DNA from: Isoetes taiwanensis
Lineage: Eukaryota; Streptophyta; Lycopodiopsida; Isoetales; Isoetaceae
Direction: 5' to 3'
Assembly: GCA_021234155.1 (NCBI GenBank)
Contig: JAJEKV010000001.1
Span: 515,736-579,735 of the forward strand
DNA length: 64,000 nucleotides
Translations under genes and position numbers: made by a program
Notes under the pieces: model-generated
Seen by the model: the letters and a program-made list of their open reading frames with translations, nothing else
The model's database searches: none
Told to the model about the DNA's origin: nothing
Part shown: piece by piece, positions 1 to 10,282 of the stretch
How the letters are laid out: each line of letters opens with the position of its first letter
Position numbering within the stretch: the first letter of the stretch is position 1

Positions 1-790
1 TCGAGATGCCTTCTGCCGAGATCACATGACCTAGATACTCCACCTTCTCTGTTGCGAAGTGGCACTTCGACAACTTGGCGTACAACTGGTGCCTCTTCAA
101 CTTCTCCAGCACTCTTCTCAAGTGTTGTACGTGCTCTTCAAGGGATCTGCTATACACCAAAATGTCATCAAAGAAAACAATCACAAAGGTGTCTAAAAAC
201 TCCCTGAAGATGTCGTTCATGAGCCTCATGAACGTTGCGGGGGCATTCGATAAGCCGAAAGGCATTACCGTGAACTCATAGTGCCCATACCGCTCTGAAG
301 GGATCTTGTGGATATCTTCTTCCTTTATCCTCGATCCGATGATAACCCGACCTTAAGTCGATTTTGGAGAAGATCTTTGCACCTTGCAACTGATCCATCA
401 AGTCGTCTCGATCGGGGGAGCGCATACTTGTTCTTAATGGTGTGCTTGTTCAACTGCCTATAGTCTATGCACATCCTCAAAGATCCATCCTTCTTCTTGA
501 CAAAAAGAATGGGCGCTCCAAACGGCGAGACACTAGGTCTAATGAAACCTAGGTCGAGCAGCTCCCCGCGAATCGCTTCTTCACTCGGACAACCCCGCGT
601 TGTCATTCTATATGGAGCCTTGCTTGTTGGCTTTGTTCCCTGGTTCGAGTGCAATCTCGCACTCAACTCCCCTATAAGGAGGGAGCTGCTTGATCTCATC
701 CGAAAGAGATCATGGAACTCCGCGGATCAGCTTAGCTATTTGCTTGGCAACTTGTCTGAGCACCTTGTCTTCTTTGCTTCCTTAGATTCC
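1..790 (-). CDS. Ty3/gypsy reverse transcriptase, element A (partial, frameshifted)
   Basis: This is the reverse transcriptase of an LTR retrotransposon, which copies element RNA to cDNA. Reading leftwards, 699-325 carries the N-terminal palm signature (a [20 protein letters not shown] stretch, then [19 protein letters not shown]). After a degraded part, about 200-135 encodes the catalytic FFDDILVYS box, and 110-1 encodes [10 protein letters not shown] and [11 protein letters not shown]. The window edge cuts the gene, so RNase H and integrase are not visible. Several frameshifts separate the blocks, so it is inactive. Protease and gag lie to the right in the same orientation, giving the order gag-protease-RT expected for gypsy elements. 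The assignment to Ty3/gypsy is secure; the clade (chromovirus or other) is not determined. Confidence 0.9.
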
Positions 791-855
791 GCTCACTAAT
801 CTCAAGCTTGAAGATATATGCCACTTGCTCACTCTTGATGCACTTGAACAGCCTC

Positions 856-1250
856 TTAGAAGACATGCCTTCGCATGATGGGGACAACTTCTTTACCTGT
901 TATCTCAATGATCTTGCCGCCGGGTGTTGGGAATGTCACCTTCCGCTTTCCACAATCGATAATGGCCCTCGCTGGCCCAAGGTACTCCACTCCTATGATC
1001 AAGTCATACTTTCCAATGCCCATTACTTCTGCCCCTATCCGGATATTAATCCCGGCAAGTCGATGTCGGTTAATTCTCTTGCCCGCCCCCGCCTTCATCG
1101 CACCACTTGCTAAGACAACGGGTCTTGGCTTTGACTTTAGCGGCTTCAACTTCAACATCCGGAACCATTGCGGGGATGCAAAGTTATGGCTACTTCCGAG
1201 TCTATCAAGACTATGAAGGACTTAGCCTTGGCCTTCCCTACCGTGGAAAT
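856..1250 (-). pseudogene. Retroviral-type aspartic protease, element A (degenerate)
   Basis: The minus strand encodes an aspartic-protease-like segment between gag and RT. At about 1220-1160 a GSSHNFASP stretch follows a damaged active-site D-S-G. Downstream, at 1010-900, KYDLIIGVEYLGPARAIIDC and KRKVTFPTPGGK match the second half of plant gypsy proteases, which read roughly DvILGMDWL...IDC..k.vtF. In the family this enzyme cuts the Gag-Pol polyprotein. The active-site region is split between frames, so the copy is dead. Confidence 0.75.
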
Positions 1251-1385
1251 TACCTTATTTGGCTCTCCGCTTGCTCGTGTATCTATTGCGGCAAAGATAT
1301 GACACTCACCCTGAATGTAGTCGCGGGCCTCTTGGCCGTCGCCGCCGACAAGCGTCCCAATCTCCCAACTCCGCTAGAGCTGCAC

Positions 1386-3102
1386 TCATGACGTAAGGGG
1401 CAGCTTTGCTGTCCTATGGTTCGGCCGGAAGCACCGGAAGCACACCGCTTTTCTATGCACTCCTGCCTCTTTTCCTTGGGCATCGCTTGCAAAAGGATCG
1501 CGACCGCTTTGGAGTAGTTTGACCCCTCCTGCTTGTCCCGCTTGTCCTTGAAGTACAAAAGTCTCCGGGATCAAGAGTTTAACTAGTCTTGAAATCGCCG
1601 CAGAAGACGGGTTGTCTTCAAGAAACTTCTTAACTTGGGCCGTCCCTACCGAAAGTGACCCAAGTTCCCGATGATGCTTGCCGACGAGCCTCCCCCCAGT
1701 ATGGCTCTCACCAGGTCTTCTACCCCGCGGTCGGATGTAAGGGCCGCACATCGCCAATCTCGCTGGCGACGGTGGGGTATGGTATTAAGTCGGAAGAGGT
1801 CAAGTGCCATTGCCCTCTTGACTAAGACAAAGATAGTCGACGTTTGTTGCTATTCGAGCATGCGCCAAGCCCCGAGAGTACAATCGGCATGAACACTCCT
1901 TCTTCACCTCGGGACTAAACTGCGGTGTATTACCGCTATTCTCCCATCCATCGCCAGCGGCAAGTAGTACCGACACGACTGTCGTTGTGTGTCGTGAAGC
2001 TTCTCCGCTTGTTTGGCCTCTCCAGTCTCAGGCGCCCGTACTTCGTCGACCTCAATTTCAGTCGGCCTCTGTAGTCTTCCATTGTGCGGTCGAGCCTCCT
2101 GAGGTCGATTCCTTCTCCTTTTGGCAGGGGTGATATCGGAGGACTCGGCATTAGGATGCTCGTGGTCTTCCCACGGATCCCCATCTGCTCTTGGAGGGCG
2201 AGGAACTCCTCCTCTGTTGGCAGCTCCCCTCGTCCATCACTTGCACGATCTTGCCAGTAGGCACGGATGCTCCGGAGGTCGTCTCCCTGTGTAGGTGTCG
2301 GCCTCCCTTACTTGAAGCGGAAAGTCTGAGGCTCCCCTGACGATGAAGTCGTCCATGTCGGTTTGCCGCAGTTGGTGGAGCAATTCGTCCAACCTGAGCT
2401 CCCTCTCCCTGCATTCGGGAAGGTTACGGATGTCGCCGAGGGTAGATACTCCTCTCCGCTGATGATGATAGGGGCTAGGCTTGTGATGCCTAGCCCGAGT
2501 GGGGGAGCAACTCGATGCTTTGCGGCTCGCCTTTCGAAATTGATCAGCTCCCGCTGCTTGGCGTTCCTCGCCCCGGAAGTCGAGCTCCGTGTATCCTTCG
2601 CCGTCCGGCTCCTCCTCATCCTCTCTTGCTTCCTGTTCTCGTTGATCGCAGAACAAAGACCGCTCTTCCTTCAGACTTTGCTATGGGGTCTACCTCCATC
2701 TGAGGGATAGAGGTTGCCCCATCGGGTTCTCGGGCCGGGTGGGATAAGAAGATGGCTAGGGCGGCGGTGTAAGAGAAGTACTTTGGTCCCCGGTTTGTCG
2801 GGACCATGTAGTCGCAGTAGTCTAGCCTTGTTAGTTAAGTACTTGGCGATGTTGGGGACACGCCCAAGGCCAAGAAGAGATGGGCGGGAACTAAGTATCC
2901 TATGCAAGGGGGACTTGGACAAGGGAGGGTCCTACCCTAGCCTGAAATTCTCGCTAGCACCGGCCTATATCTTTGGGGTTGCATTTAGCGTAGCGGATGT
3001 CGATTTATTTCAAAGACTTGGAAGATGTCGTTGACATCCGCCCAAAGAAGATGGGCACCGGCGGCCGTTTGTACCATCGCCCCAAATCAGCGAAAGGGCC
3101 AT
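1386..3102 (-). pseudogene. Gag region of gypsy element A (degenerate)
   Basis: This stretch lies between the promoter-like segment at about 3220 and the protease, where gag is expected. Minus-strand pieces include 1757-1386, with a CFRCFRPNHRTAK remnant of a CCHC zinc knuckle near 1430, and 2656-2237, rich in Glu and Arg. Another piece at 2807-2616 includes RGPKYFSYTAALAIFLS. A candidate start codon is at 3102, about 120 bp downstream of a TATA box on the same strand. No single frame runs through. The only recognisable domain is the zinc knuckle; the capsid part is assigned by position and so is less certain. Confidence 0.6.
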
Positions 3103-3218
3103 TGATCTAGCAAGGAAGGGAGTATCAAACGGATGCAGAAGCGCCTCGTGGATTTGAAAGATCGCCTAAGCGATTGGGGAGCAAATTTGCGGGTGGTGCC
3201 AATTGAGAAATGGGGGAC

Positions 3219-3228
3219 TTATTTATAG
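3219..3228 (-). promoter_or_regulatory. TATA box upstream of the gag unit
   Basis: The minus strand reads CTATAAATAAGT here, close to a plant TATA consensus. The first candidate ATG (3102) follows about 120 bp downstream. An equivalent arrangement precedes the histone-like frame (TATA at 5224-5233, ATG at 5123), so this looks like one copy of a duplicated promoter module. Confidence 0.6.
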
Positions 3229-3401
3229 AAAAGGGGGAAACCCTAATTTTTGGATGACTTAAAATTTACTGAGATTAGGCAATTCTGACCTATTAAGGGA
3301 TGCAATTGCAAGTTTGAAGTACTTTTCTAGGGTTTGAGCATGCTAAGGACAGCTACTGAACCTATTGTACAATTTGGAGGTCATTTGGTGATGAATGAGC
3401 G

Positions 3402-3470
3402 GGGTCTCACGCGTTCGCCAGCCCCGATTTCTAAAATGTAGAAATCTGTCCTGGTGCGACGTGTGAGACA
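3402..3470. repeat. Palindromic module copy 1
   Basis: An imperfect palindrome of about 69 bp. The core GATTTCTA-AAATG-TAGAAATC (3426-3446) is a perfect inverted repeat with a 5-nt loop. The outer arms read GGTCTCACGCGTT and CGACGTGTGAGAC. It lies upstream of the TATA box at 3219. Confidence 0.85.
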
Positions 3471-3600
3471 TGGGTCCCAATTGGGCTAGGCTCACTCCAT
3501 TTACGTGATCTAAGGCTGTAATTCCACTAAACTCATCGAGTTAGGCAGAATTGACCCCTTACTTGGTCGATTTGGAGCTGTTTTGGGCATTTTTGGGCAT

Positions 3601-3666
3601 GGTCTCACCGCTATGCCCCCCATTTCTAAAATGTAGAAATCTGTCCCGGCGCGACGTGTGAGACAT
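3601..3666. repeat. Palindromic module copy 2
   Basis: A second copy of the GGTCTCAC...GTGTGAGAC palindrome, with core ATTTCTA-AAATG-TAGAAAT at 3622-3640. It lies about 200 bp upstream of copy 1 relative to minus-strand transcription. Confidence 0.85.
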
Positions 3667-3807
3667 CGTCTCAATTTTGCTCAAAACTCCAATTTAATTA
3701 AAACAAAAGCTAGGTATCGATATCTTGACCTATTTAAACAGGGTTTGACACTTTATTTACACAAAAATTTCTTTATATTAACACAATTTTTCAGTTATTT
3801 ACAAGGT

Positions 3808-5123
3808 TCAAGGGCGTTCTCCCTTGATGTGCCTGGCAAGATACATATCCTGCCTCATGAGGGTAACCCTCTTCGCGTGTACCGTGCAGGCCGTTGAATC
3901 TTCAAAATGCTTTACTATAATGCGCTTCGGCGCCTCTTGTAAACACTCTGAAGATCTCGTCGGTCCACGCGCGTATGCGCGTGTTGTATTCTTGGATGAC
4001 AGCGGACCAAACGGCTGAACGGCGCGGAATCAGAGTCCGTAACTCTTCCGGAAGTGGCGGATCTCCTTGAGTGCCCCTGTCTTCCGGCTTCTTCTTCTTG
4101 CTCGGCTTCTTCCCTCGGTGCTCGGGGAGGCTTGGGCTTTGGTGGAGGGGGCTTCGATTAACCGGCTCTTCGTCGGGTGTCCGCCTTCAATCGTTCTCAC
4201 CCGGTGCTCCTGGTAATAGGCATTGTAGGCCTCCCACTTCGCCATGTAAGCGTTGTGCTCCTTGATCCTCCTCTCGATAGACCTTGGACGGGGTCTATCA
4301 CATATGCCCTCCCGTTAGGCCGTGGGGCCTTGACCCCTATCCCACACGTCGGGGGCGGTGGGGCTTAAGCCACCCTGTCCGGCCTCCTCCTCGCTCTTGG
4401 GCTGCATGCTTCCGGGACCTCTTCCTCTGACCGGGGGGCTTTGAAGAGCTTGCCGTCTGCGCCCCGACGCGTAGTCTTGGTCCGAAGCCGAGTCGGTGGA
4501 AGGCGGGGTCTCTTCGCCCCGGGGCCGTTGATAACGAGGTTCACTTGCCAGCTTCCCGACCTTCACAACTTTCCACGCCGTTTGCCTTGATGGCCTTGGC
4601 CTTTCTCTTCTTGGACCCGGCTGGCTGTGGTGGGGCCGTCTTCCGACTCTTTGTTCTTCTCGCTCCGGGGCGCTCTTTAACCCGTGCTTGTGGGCCGAGG
4701 CGTCGCGGCGTCGACCTCTTCCTCCGGGGTGAGTTCCGGTGGGCTGCTGCTCCTCTCCTACACGCTCCTCCCGCAGGTGGATCTCGGCACAAGAAGGAGG
4801 GTTGCTCTGGCTGTTGATGGGTCCGCTTTGTTCCTCTGCTCTTCTGTGGGTTGGCGTCCTCGGTGTTGCTCCTGCTGCTGGCCGCTTCTTCCCTCTTCGG
4901 CGCAATTTCGTCGGGGATCTGGTTCATGACATCGGCGGTCGTCCTCCAAAAGAGCTCGTGTGGTCGCCTCCGGTCCGACCACAGCTTCCTCGCCGACGAA
5001 GATTCGTCGTCGTGGAGAAGGCGTTCAAGAAGAATCGTGAAAGAGGCCTGAGGGCCGGGCATACCTGGAGGATCCGGGCTTGGCTAGGGCTTCCTAGCGA
5101 TCTGTTTTTGCACGTGCCATCAT
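3808..5123 (-). CDS. CENH3-like histone-fold protein inside an LTR retrotransposon (frameshifted)
   Basis: The start (tandem ATGs at 5123-5118) lies about 100 bp after a TATA box. The first ~850 bp, in shifted frames, encode a long Lys/Arg/Ser/Pro-rich tail; one patch reads ELFWRTTADVMNQIPDEI (about 4970-4915) and another KKRKAKAIKAN. A helical KWEAYNAYYQEHRVR stretch (4240-4195) and an RSRARRRSRK patch lead into the histone fold. There, 4077-4033 encodes GALKEIRHFRKS, matching the alpha-N helix of centromeric H3 (canonical H3 reads ALREIRKYQKS). Leu-Ile-Pro follows at 4033-4025, Trp-Thr at 3968-3963, Phe-Glu-Asp at 3906-3898, then HAKRVTLMRQD and LARHIKGERP before the stop at 3810-3808. RVTLMR is CENH3-like; GERP resembles canonical H3. 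A stop at 4030-4032 and one extra T in the TTTT run at 3904-3907 break the frame. It sits between the primer-binding site and gag and no introns are evident. Histone-fold identity is strong; a centromeric role is inference. Confidence 0.8.
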
Positions 5124-5223
5124 CTTACACGGTTTGTCGATCGGAGCTAAAAGCCGTGAAATCGCCTTTGATAGTCACGGCGAAGTTCTAGGGAAGAACA
5201 GGAAAAATGGGAGGGGTCTGGTT

Positions 5224-5233
5224 CTATTTATAG
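5224..5233 (-). promoter_or_regulatory. TATA box upstream of the histone-like gene
   Basis: The minus strand reads CTATAAATAG, a near-perfect plant TATA box, about 100 bp upstream of the ATG at 5123. Two palindromic modules lie further upstream at 5307-5378 and 5499-5563, repeating the layout upstream of gag. Confidence 0.7.
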
Positions 5234-5306
5234 GGCCAAATTTAGGTCAACTTTTAAACTACCTTTTTGGGTTGTCTAAGGTATCTAAAACACCTAATTA
5301 AGCAAA

Positions 5307-5378
5307 GGTCTCACCACGTTTGCCCCCACCCATTCCTAGAATCTAGAAACCCCGTCTTGGCGCGACGCGGTGAGACAT
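5307..5378. repeat. Palindromic module copy 3
   Basis: Diverged copy of the palindrome: outer arms GGTCTCACCACGT and CGCGGTGAGAC, core TTCCTAGAATCTAGAA. It lies about 75 bp upstream of the TATA box at 5224. Confidence 0.8.
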
Positions 5379-5498
5379 GGTGGGGCCCACTATTAAATTA
5401 ACATGTAACATGCTAAATCTACTAATTCTTAGCTTAAAATTAGAATTATCAAGGTATTTTACTTGTAATTTACAACTTTTTGGTGTCAAAGTTTGAAT

Positions 5499-5563
5499 GT
5501 CTCACGCGTTTAGCCACCCAGATTTCTAGAATGTAGAAATCGTCCTACACGACGTGTGAGACC
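5499..5563. repeat. Palindromic module copy 4
   Basis: Copy with core GATTTCTAGAATGTAGAAAT (5521-5540), left arm GTCTCACGCGTT and right arm ACGACGTGTGAGAC. It lies between the primer-binding site and copy 3. Confidence 0.85.
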
Positions 5564-5747
5564 ACCCTACTTTTGGATGTTGGCTCATTAATTTTTAATC
5601 TTTTACATTTCTATTCATTTTAATCATTTACTAGCTTAGCATAACTACAAAATGAGAAAAAAAATTTCTCATTTTTTCGAGGTTTGAGGATCCTATCAAG
5701 TTAGTGCTATGGGAACATGGCGGTGCTTTGCTCTTGGTCTCCAAGAA

Positions 5748-5762
5748 CATAGCTCGATACCA
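5748..5762 (-). promoter_or_regulatory. Primer-binding site (initiator Met-tRNA type) of element A
   Basis: The minus strand reads TGGTATCGAGCTATG, nearly complementary to the 3' end of plant initiator Met-tRNA (the usual site reads TGGTATCAGAGC). It follows an LTR that ends in CA at 5766, with a 3-nt spacer. This sets the 5' LTR/internal boundary of element A and places the histone-like frame inside the element. Confidence 0.75.
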
Positions 5763-5765
5763 CTT

Positions 5766-7081
5766 TGGACGTCCCCTCCTCGTGATACGGTGCACTCACC
5801 GCGATACAAACAGGAGTTCATCCCCATACCAGCTCCATGCTAATACGGGGCCCTCCACATGACACCGCAACCGTAGCCGGGTTCCAGTGGGAAGAGTGGA
5901 AGGGTCATTGCACCCGTCTCCCTCGGTGGCCTACCTAGCAGCGGAAGCGTAAACATACTGGTCAGTAGCACATACATCAACATCATGTGACCATCTCAAG
6001 GATGGTCCTCCACATATCTGCATAGATGTAAAGGGTTTTCGTGTGTGTAGGAACAATATAGCCGGCAGATAATTCATTATCAATACACGAGGAATTGAAC
6101 CCGGTATCCGGATATATAGCGATAAGGATTTCAAGATTCACGGGGAGACATTTCATAACAAGTAATATGATAATGAACCGAGTTATATTCCATAGTTTCA
6201 GATCTGAATACACCAAATATCCATAGCACTTATCTCATAAACAAGCCATAAACACAAAGGCGGTTTGGCAATAGGAATCACACTTATAGTTTTAGAATTG
6301 AATAACAAAATTTTTTAACGGACTTATCTCTCTGAATACAAAGATAATCAGGGCGGTCCACGAAATGTATCGGAAGATCTTCAAGATGATTCGGGCCGGA
6401 AGGATTCGACGCTGCTGCTGGCCGGACGGCCGCTTCCCTTACGGTGGGATATGGCTTTGGATCTTCGCTCGCTCCAAATGATGGTCCGCTCCGAATCCGG
6501 AATGCTTTGATATGTTTGGAACTACCGCCAAGCACCGATCCGGGTATACTCCCAAATGATCACGATTTGCCTCTTCCGGGATCCGATCTCCACGCCCTAA
6601 ATCCGTGACTTCTCCAATGCCTTCGTCTCTGTTGGGTGGCCCTCTCCTAAATCTGCTATGATCCGCTCACCAACTCGCTCGACCGCTCGAATCTCAAGTC
6701 GGCCCTGATCTCTCAATCCGCTCTCCATATGGTCGGCCCTGATCCGCTTGCCTCTCTTTTTTGCTCCTTCCTCTCTCTGCAACCGTAACTTCTCCTTTGG
6801 CCTTAGTGCCTTTTCAATTCAAAAGGGGCTTTTGCTCCTAGCCCTTGGATCAAACATTTTCCAATCTCCACCGTTAATATTAAATAACTATTCTTTCCTT
6901 AGCTTCCAATCTTTTTCACTGTTATGAAAATACCCTTCAAGGTTATATCTTCAAATTAACATTCAAATATGCCAAATATGTCACTTTTATGCAATTTAAC
7001 ATGGTAAGATCACATGGCATTGCTCGCTTGATCACGTTTTCACCCAAAATGCATAATTTTGAACAAACTATTCCTTCTACA
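5766..7081 (-). mobile_element. LTR of gypsy element A
   Basis: On the minus strand the LTR starts TGTAGAAGGAATAG at 7081 and ends in CA at 5766, just before the primer-binding site, giving about 1.3 kb. Its first 135 bp (7081-6947) recur at 18806-18672 with one mismatch. Reading frames inside it are short and unrecognised. Immediately to the right, the minus strand reads GTTAGGGGAATAA, which resembles a short polypurine tract, so another internal region may have abutted this LTR. The partner LTR lies outside the window. Confidence 0.65.
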
Positions 7082-7330
7082 TTATTCCCCTAACAAATAA
7101 CTCGACGTCCCGACGAGTTCTTCAAGCTTGTTCTCATGAGCAAACATACTCTTCCAAACTTTGCTTCAACAATGCTCAAAGTCTTCACACTTCAAGTACA
7201 CAACATTCAATGGTCTTCCATTTTCATAACATTCCATAACATACCAATCTCCCAATATTCTATAAATCATAATAAGAACACTGCAACTTAACAAAGCTCA
7301 GCATCCAAACCTCTTCAAGTCTACCCTCAT
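7082..7330 (-). pseudogene. Possible end of a pol gene and polypurine tract
   Basis: Just right of the LTR start, the minus strand has a TTCAAGCTT-rich stretch and an ACTCGTCGGGACGTCGAGT segment followed by TTAGGGGAATAA. A similar TCATCGGGACGATGAAT followed by AAAAGGGGGG is found at 8140-8105, at the end of element B. In plant gypsy elements such a Ser/Arg/Thr-rich pol terminus and a purine tract precede the 3' LTR. No domain can be named. Confidence 0.35.
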
Positions 7331-7664
7331 TGCCTCTGTCGACGATTCTATTTTTTCCGCATAAATTTTGTCACTTCAAGGGTGGCAAATCCCATCTGGG
7401 CCAGAACTCTCTCTACTGCAACCTCAGTATGGCGCTCCATCCCCTCACTCTTCCTTTTATCTCTTGGATTGTTTGTTTATTGAAATATTTTACTAGACGG
7501 ACTTGCTGGGATGGGGAAATGGCCAGCAATATGGGAAATGGAAAAACAATGGTAAAGAAACAGTGTTCATGGTTGGTAGGCCAACTAAAAATGGATGAAC
7601 ATGAAATGATAGAAAAAAGGATGCTCCTGCAGCGAAAAAACAATGTTAGTAGAACATATGGCTG

Positions 7665-7940
7665 CTAATATGGTGAAGCTGATTGCAGCACTTTATGAGT
7701 TGAAGGATATGAATGAGTGTAGATGAATGAATTGAATAATCACGGAGAAAAGCAGATGACCCTGTCATGGTAACAATATCAAAAAATTAGTACAATAATT
7801 GCTGCCTGGTGGTAAAGCTTATATGGCAGACTTTGATGTATTGAATGGGGTGGATGAGTGTACAATGAAATGGGTTGATTCTCATGGAGAAAAAGCAAAT
7901 GCACCTGTCAATGGAAACAAAAATAGTTAACAAACAAGAT
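7665..7940. repeat. Diverged tandem duplication, about 140 bp unit
   Basis: The segment 7680-7790 (GAATGAGTGTAGATGAATG ... CACGGAGAAAAGCAGATGACC) is repeated in diverged form at 7830-7935 (GATGAGTGTACAATGAAATG ... CATGGAGAAAAAGCAAATGC). It lies left of the end of element B, in its probable 3' LTR. No gene is seen in 7330-8100. Confidence 0.5.
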
Positions 7941-8227
7941 CTTTGCCTTGATGCTGAGGTGATTGGCGGAATCTTAATGGATTGATGTAAAGCGAGAGAA
8001 TAGAAAATGAGATGAATTTGATATAGCAATGGAAGACAAGCTGATGGATTATCAGAAAAAATGATTTTTTATTTCCTTATTTGTATTTTTTTTTTTCAAC
8101 AATAGTACTACCCCCCTTTTATTTATTCATCGTCCCGATGAATACTACACCTTATTTGAAGGCATATGATACACTTTGAGTCTCGCACCGTTCACTCGTG
8201 TGGGAAGCTCATTTCCTGCAAAATCTT

Positions 8228-9310
8228 TTAGTAATCTGGATCCATTATCATATATTTCTTTAACAATATAAGGACCTTTCCAACGCACCTGAGTTTACCC
8301 GGTTTCTTCCAATGCTTACTATCATAAAGTAGAACTAAGTTACCTTTATCGAAGTGCTTATTGTTTCGATGCCGATCATACCATGCTTTGCGACGTTGTT
8401 GAATTGCTTCCCGTGATATATAAGCATAGAGTCTGCTTTCATCAAGGGCTTCTAATTGTGCTAATCTTGCTTGCAAACTACCATCCCAGTCTAATTTATG
8501 TTCAATAGCGATTCTCAAGGATGGGAGTTCTAGCTCAATAGGAACTATAGCTTCTTGCCCATATACTAATTTAAAAGGTGTCGCATTTGTTGTAACTTTA
8601 TGTGCAATGCGATAGGCCCACAACGCATCGAAAAGGCGTTTATCCCAATCTGTGCGGTTGGCATTACAAATTTTAGTAATTATGGTACATAGAGTTTTAT
8701 TTGTACGCTCCACCTGGCCGTTTGCGCGTGGGTGATATGGAGTTGTCTTTCTATGTTTCACCCCATATCTATTAGTTAAAGCTTCAATAGTATCATTAAG
8801 GAAATGCTTACCTCAGCCGTGACCAATTCCAAAGGGACCAAAAAGCGTGTTATGATATTCGCACAAGAATATAGCCACATTATTGGCCGTGTCTTCTCTA
8901 AATGCGGCGTGCTTCCACCCACTTGGTAACATAGTCAGTACAAACCAAAATATATTTATTACCAGTATGCATAGCAGATGGCTTGATTGGTCCTACAAAA
9001 TCGATTCCCCATTTTTCAAAAAGGCAAGATAGGCATTATTGGATGTAAAGGCATAACGTCTCTGTTAGGAAGGCTTCCCCACCCTTTGACATACATCACA
9101 ATGTCTAACATATTCCCTAACATCAGCATGCAATTTAGGCCACCATAATCCAAATTTTGAAGAATTTTCTTAATAGTGGTATCTATAGAGAAATGCCCAC
9201 CACTAGGTCCATCATGACATGATTGCAAATACGTTCTAATTTCATGTGGCATTATGCATCGCCTCAATACATCATCATGACCTAATTTATATAATTGACC
9301 AAGCAACAAG
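8228..9310 (-). pseudogene. Integrase of gypsy element B (frameshifted)
   Basis: Integrase inserts retroelement cDNA into the genome. The N-terminal HHCC region is at 9309-9016: a CHDGPSGGHFSIDTTIKKIL stretch matches the usual H..P..GH....T...i. The core lies around 9000-8770 in shifted frames, where the nucleotides encode a DYVTKWVEA-like stretch. An open frame at 8761-8228 starts MKHRKTTPYHPRANGQVERTN, which holds the catalytic Glu of the D,D-E triad. It continues through ALWAYRIAHKVTT and PFKLVYGQEAIVPIE, typical of plant gypsy integrases. A C-terminal GKL-containing segment ends near 8228. Frameshifts at about 8765 and 9010 break the gene. Confidence 0.85.
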
Positions 9311-9404
9311 TGTATATGGCTTTGATTGAATTATTAATCGTCTTTTACCAACAACACTCATACCATCTGGAAATTCCCCTGTAGATAAATAAGATGCAAT
9401 AGAT

Positions 9405-10282
9405 TCATACCATTCGGCACTGACCTCTCTGAGAAAAAAGTACTTCATCCAAGCAAACAATCGGAATATCTCCTTCTTCTTTTTGGTCCCGGAATTCTTG
9501 ACAAATGATCATTTCTTGAATGTATCTTCCCAAACTGCACAACAATTCAAACTTGAATTCTGCAATAACAACAACCAACGAGCAATCCTTCCCGTGCGGC
9601 AAGGCTTGTTGATCAAATACTTCAAAGGTTGGTGGTCAACAACAAATGCAAATTCATTAGCAAGAAGATAATGCCTAAATTTTTGGATCGAAAAAATCAT
9701 GCCAAGTGCCTCACGTTCAGTAGTAGAGTAGTTTTGCTCAGCTTTAGTTAATTGCCTACTTGCATAGAATATGGGATGATCAATATTCTTTTCATCAGCT
9801 TGACATAAAATGCTACCTATAGCATAGTTTGATGCATCAATTAACACATGGAATTCTTTAGACCAATCTGGAGACTTTAAAATAGGTGATTTAACTAAGG
9901 CTAATTTTAGTTCTTCAAATGCTTTTTGGTATGCATCAGTCCAAACATATTCCTTTGATTTCCGCAACAACTTAGTAAGTGGCAAAGCTCGTTGTGCATA
10001 ATGATCAATAAAGCGCCTATGATATCCTACATGCCCTAGAAAAGCTTGCAACTCTTTAACACTCGTTGGAGGCTGCAAATCAAGGATTTTAGAAGTTTTG
10101 TGTGGGTCAATCGTAAGTCCATGTATCGATACAACAAAACCTAGCAAAACACCATGTGTAACCACAAAAGTACATTTTTCTGGGTTCAAAGAGATTCCAA
10201 ATTCCCTACAACGCTGAAAGCATAACTCCAATTTACTCAAATGATAACTCAAGGATCCAAACACAGCAAAGTCATCTAAGAA
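9405..10282 (-). pseudogene. Second half of RT plus RNase H, gypsy element B
   Basis: The long open frame 10264-9509 begins inside the RT palm just after the LDD of the catalytic box (10279-10271). It continues through LNPEKCTFVV, the RT thumb (PPTSVKELQAFLGHVGYHRRF) and RNase H. The RNase H part has DASNYAIGSILCQADEK, HPIFYASRQLTKAEQNYSTT and VVDHQPLKYLINKP. The first half of RT is at 14943-15460, and the two are separated only by the Helitron at 10283-14942. The frame is open for about 250 codons, so this part is relatively young. Confidence 0.9.

Noticed and set aside
467-799. Plus-strand open frame opposite the gypsy RT
   Set aside because: It is the antisense shadow of the RT, whose motifs are clear on the minus strand.
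3824-4018. Plus-strand frame opposite the histone-like gene
   Set aside because: It is antisense to the minus-strand HAKRVTLM region and has no recognisable motif.
3808-4080. Canonical histone H3 gene
   Set aside because: The helix ALKEIRHF, the Leu-Ile-Pro and RVTLMR fit CENH3 better than H3. Location inside an LTR element also argues against an ordinary host H3.
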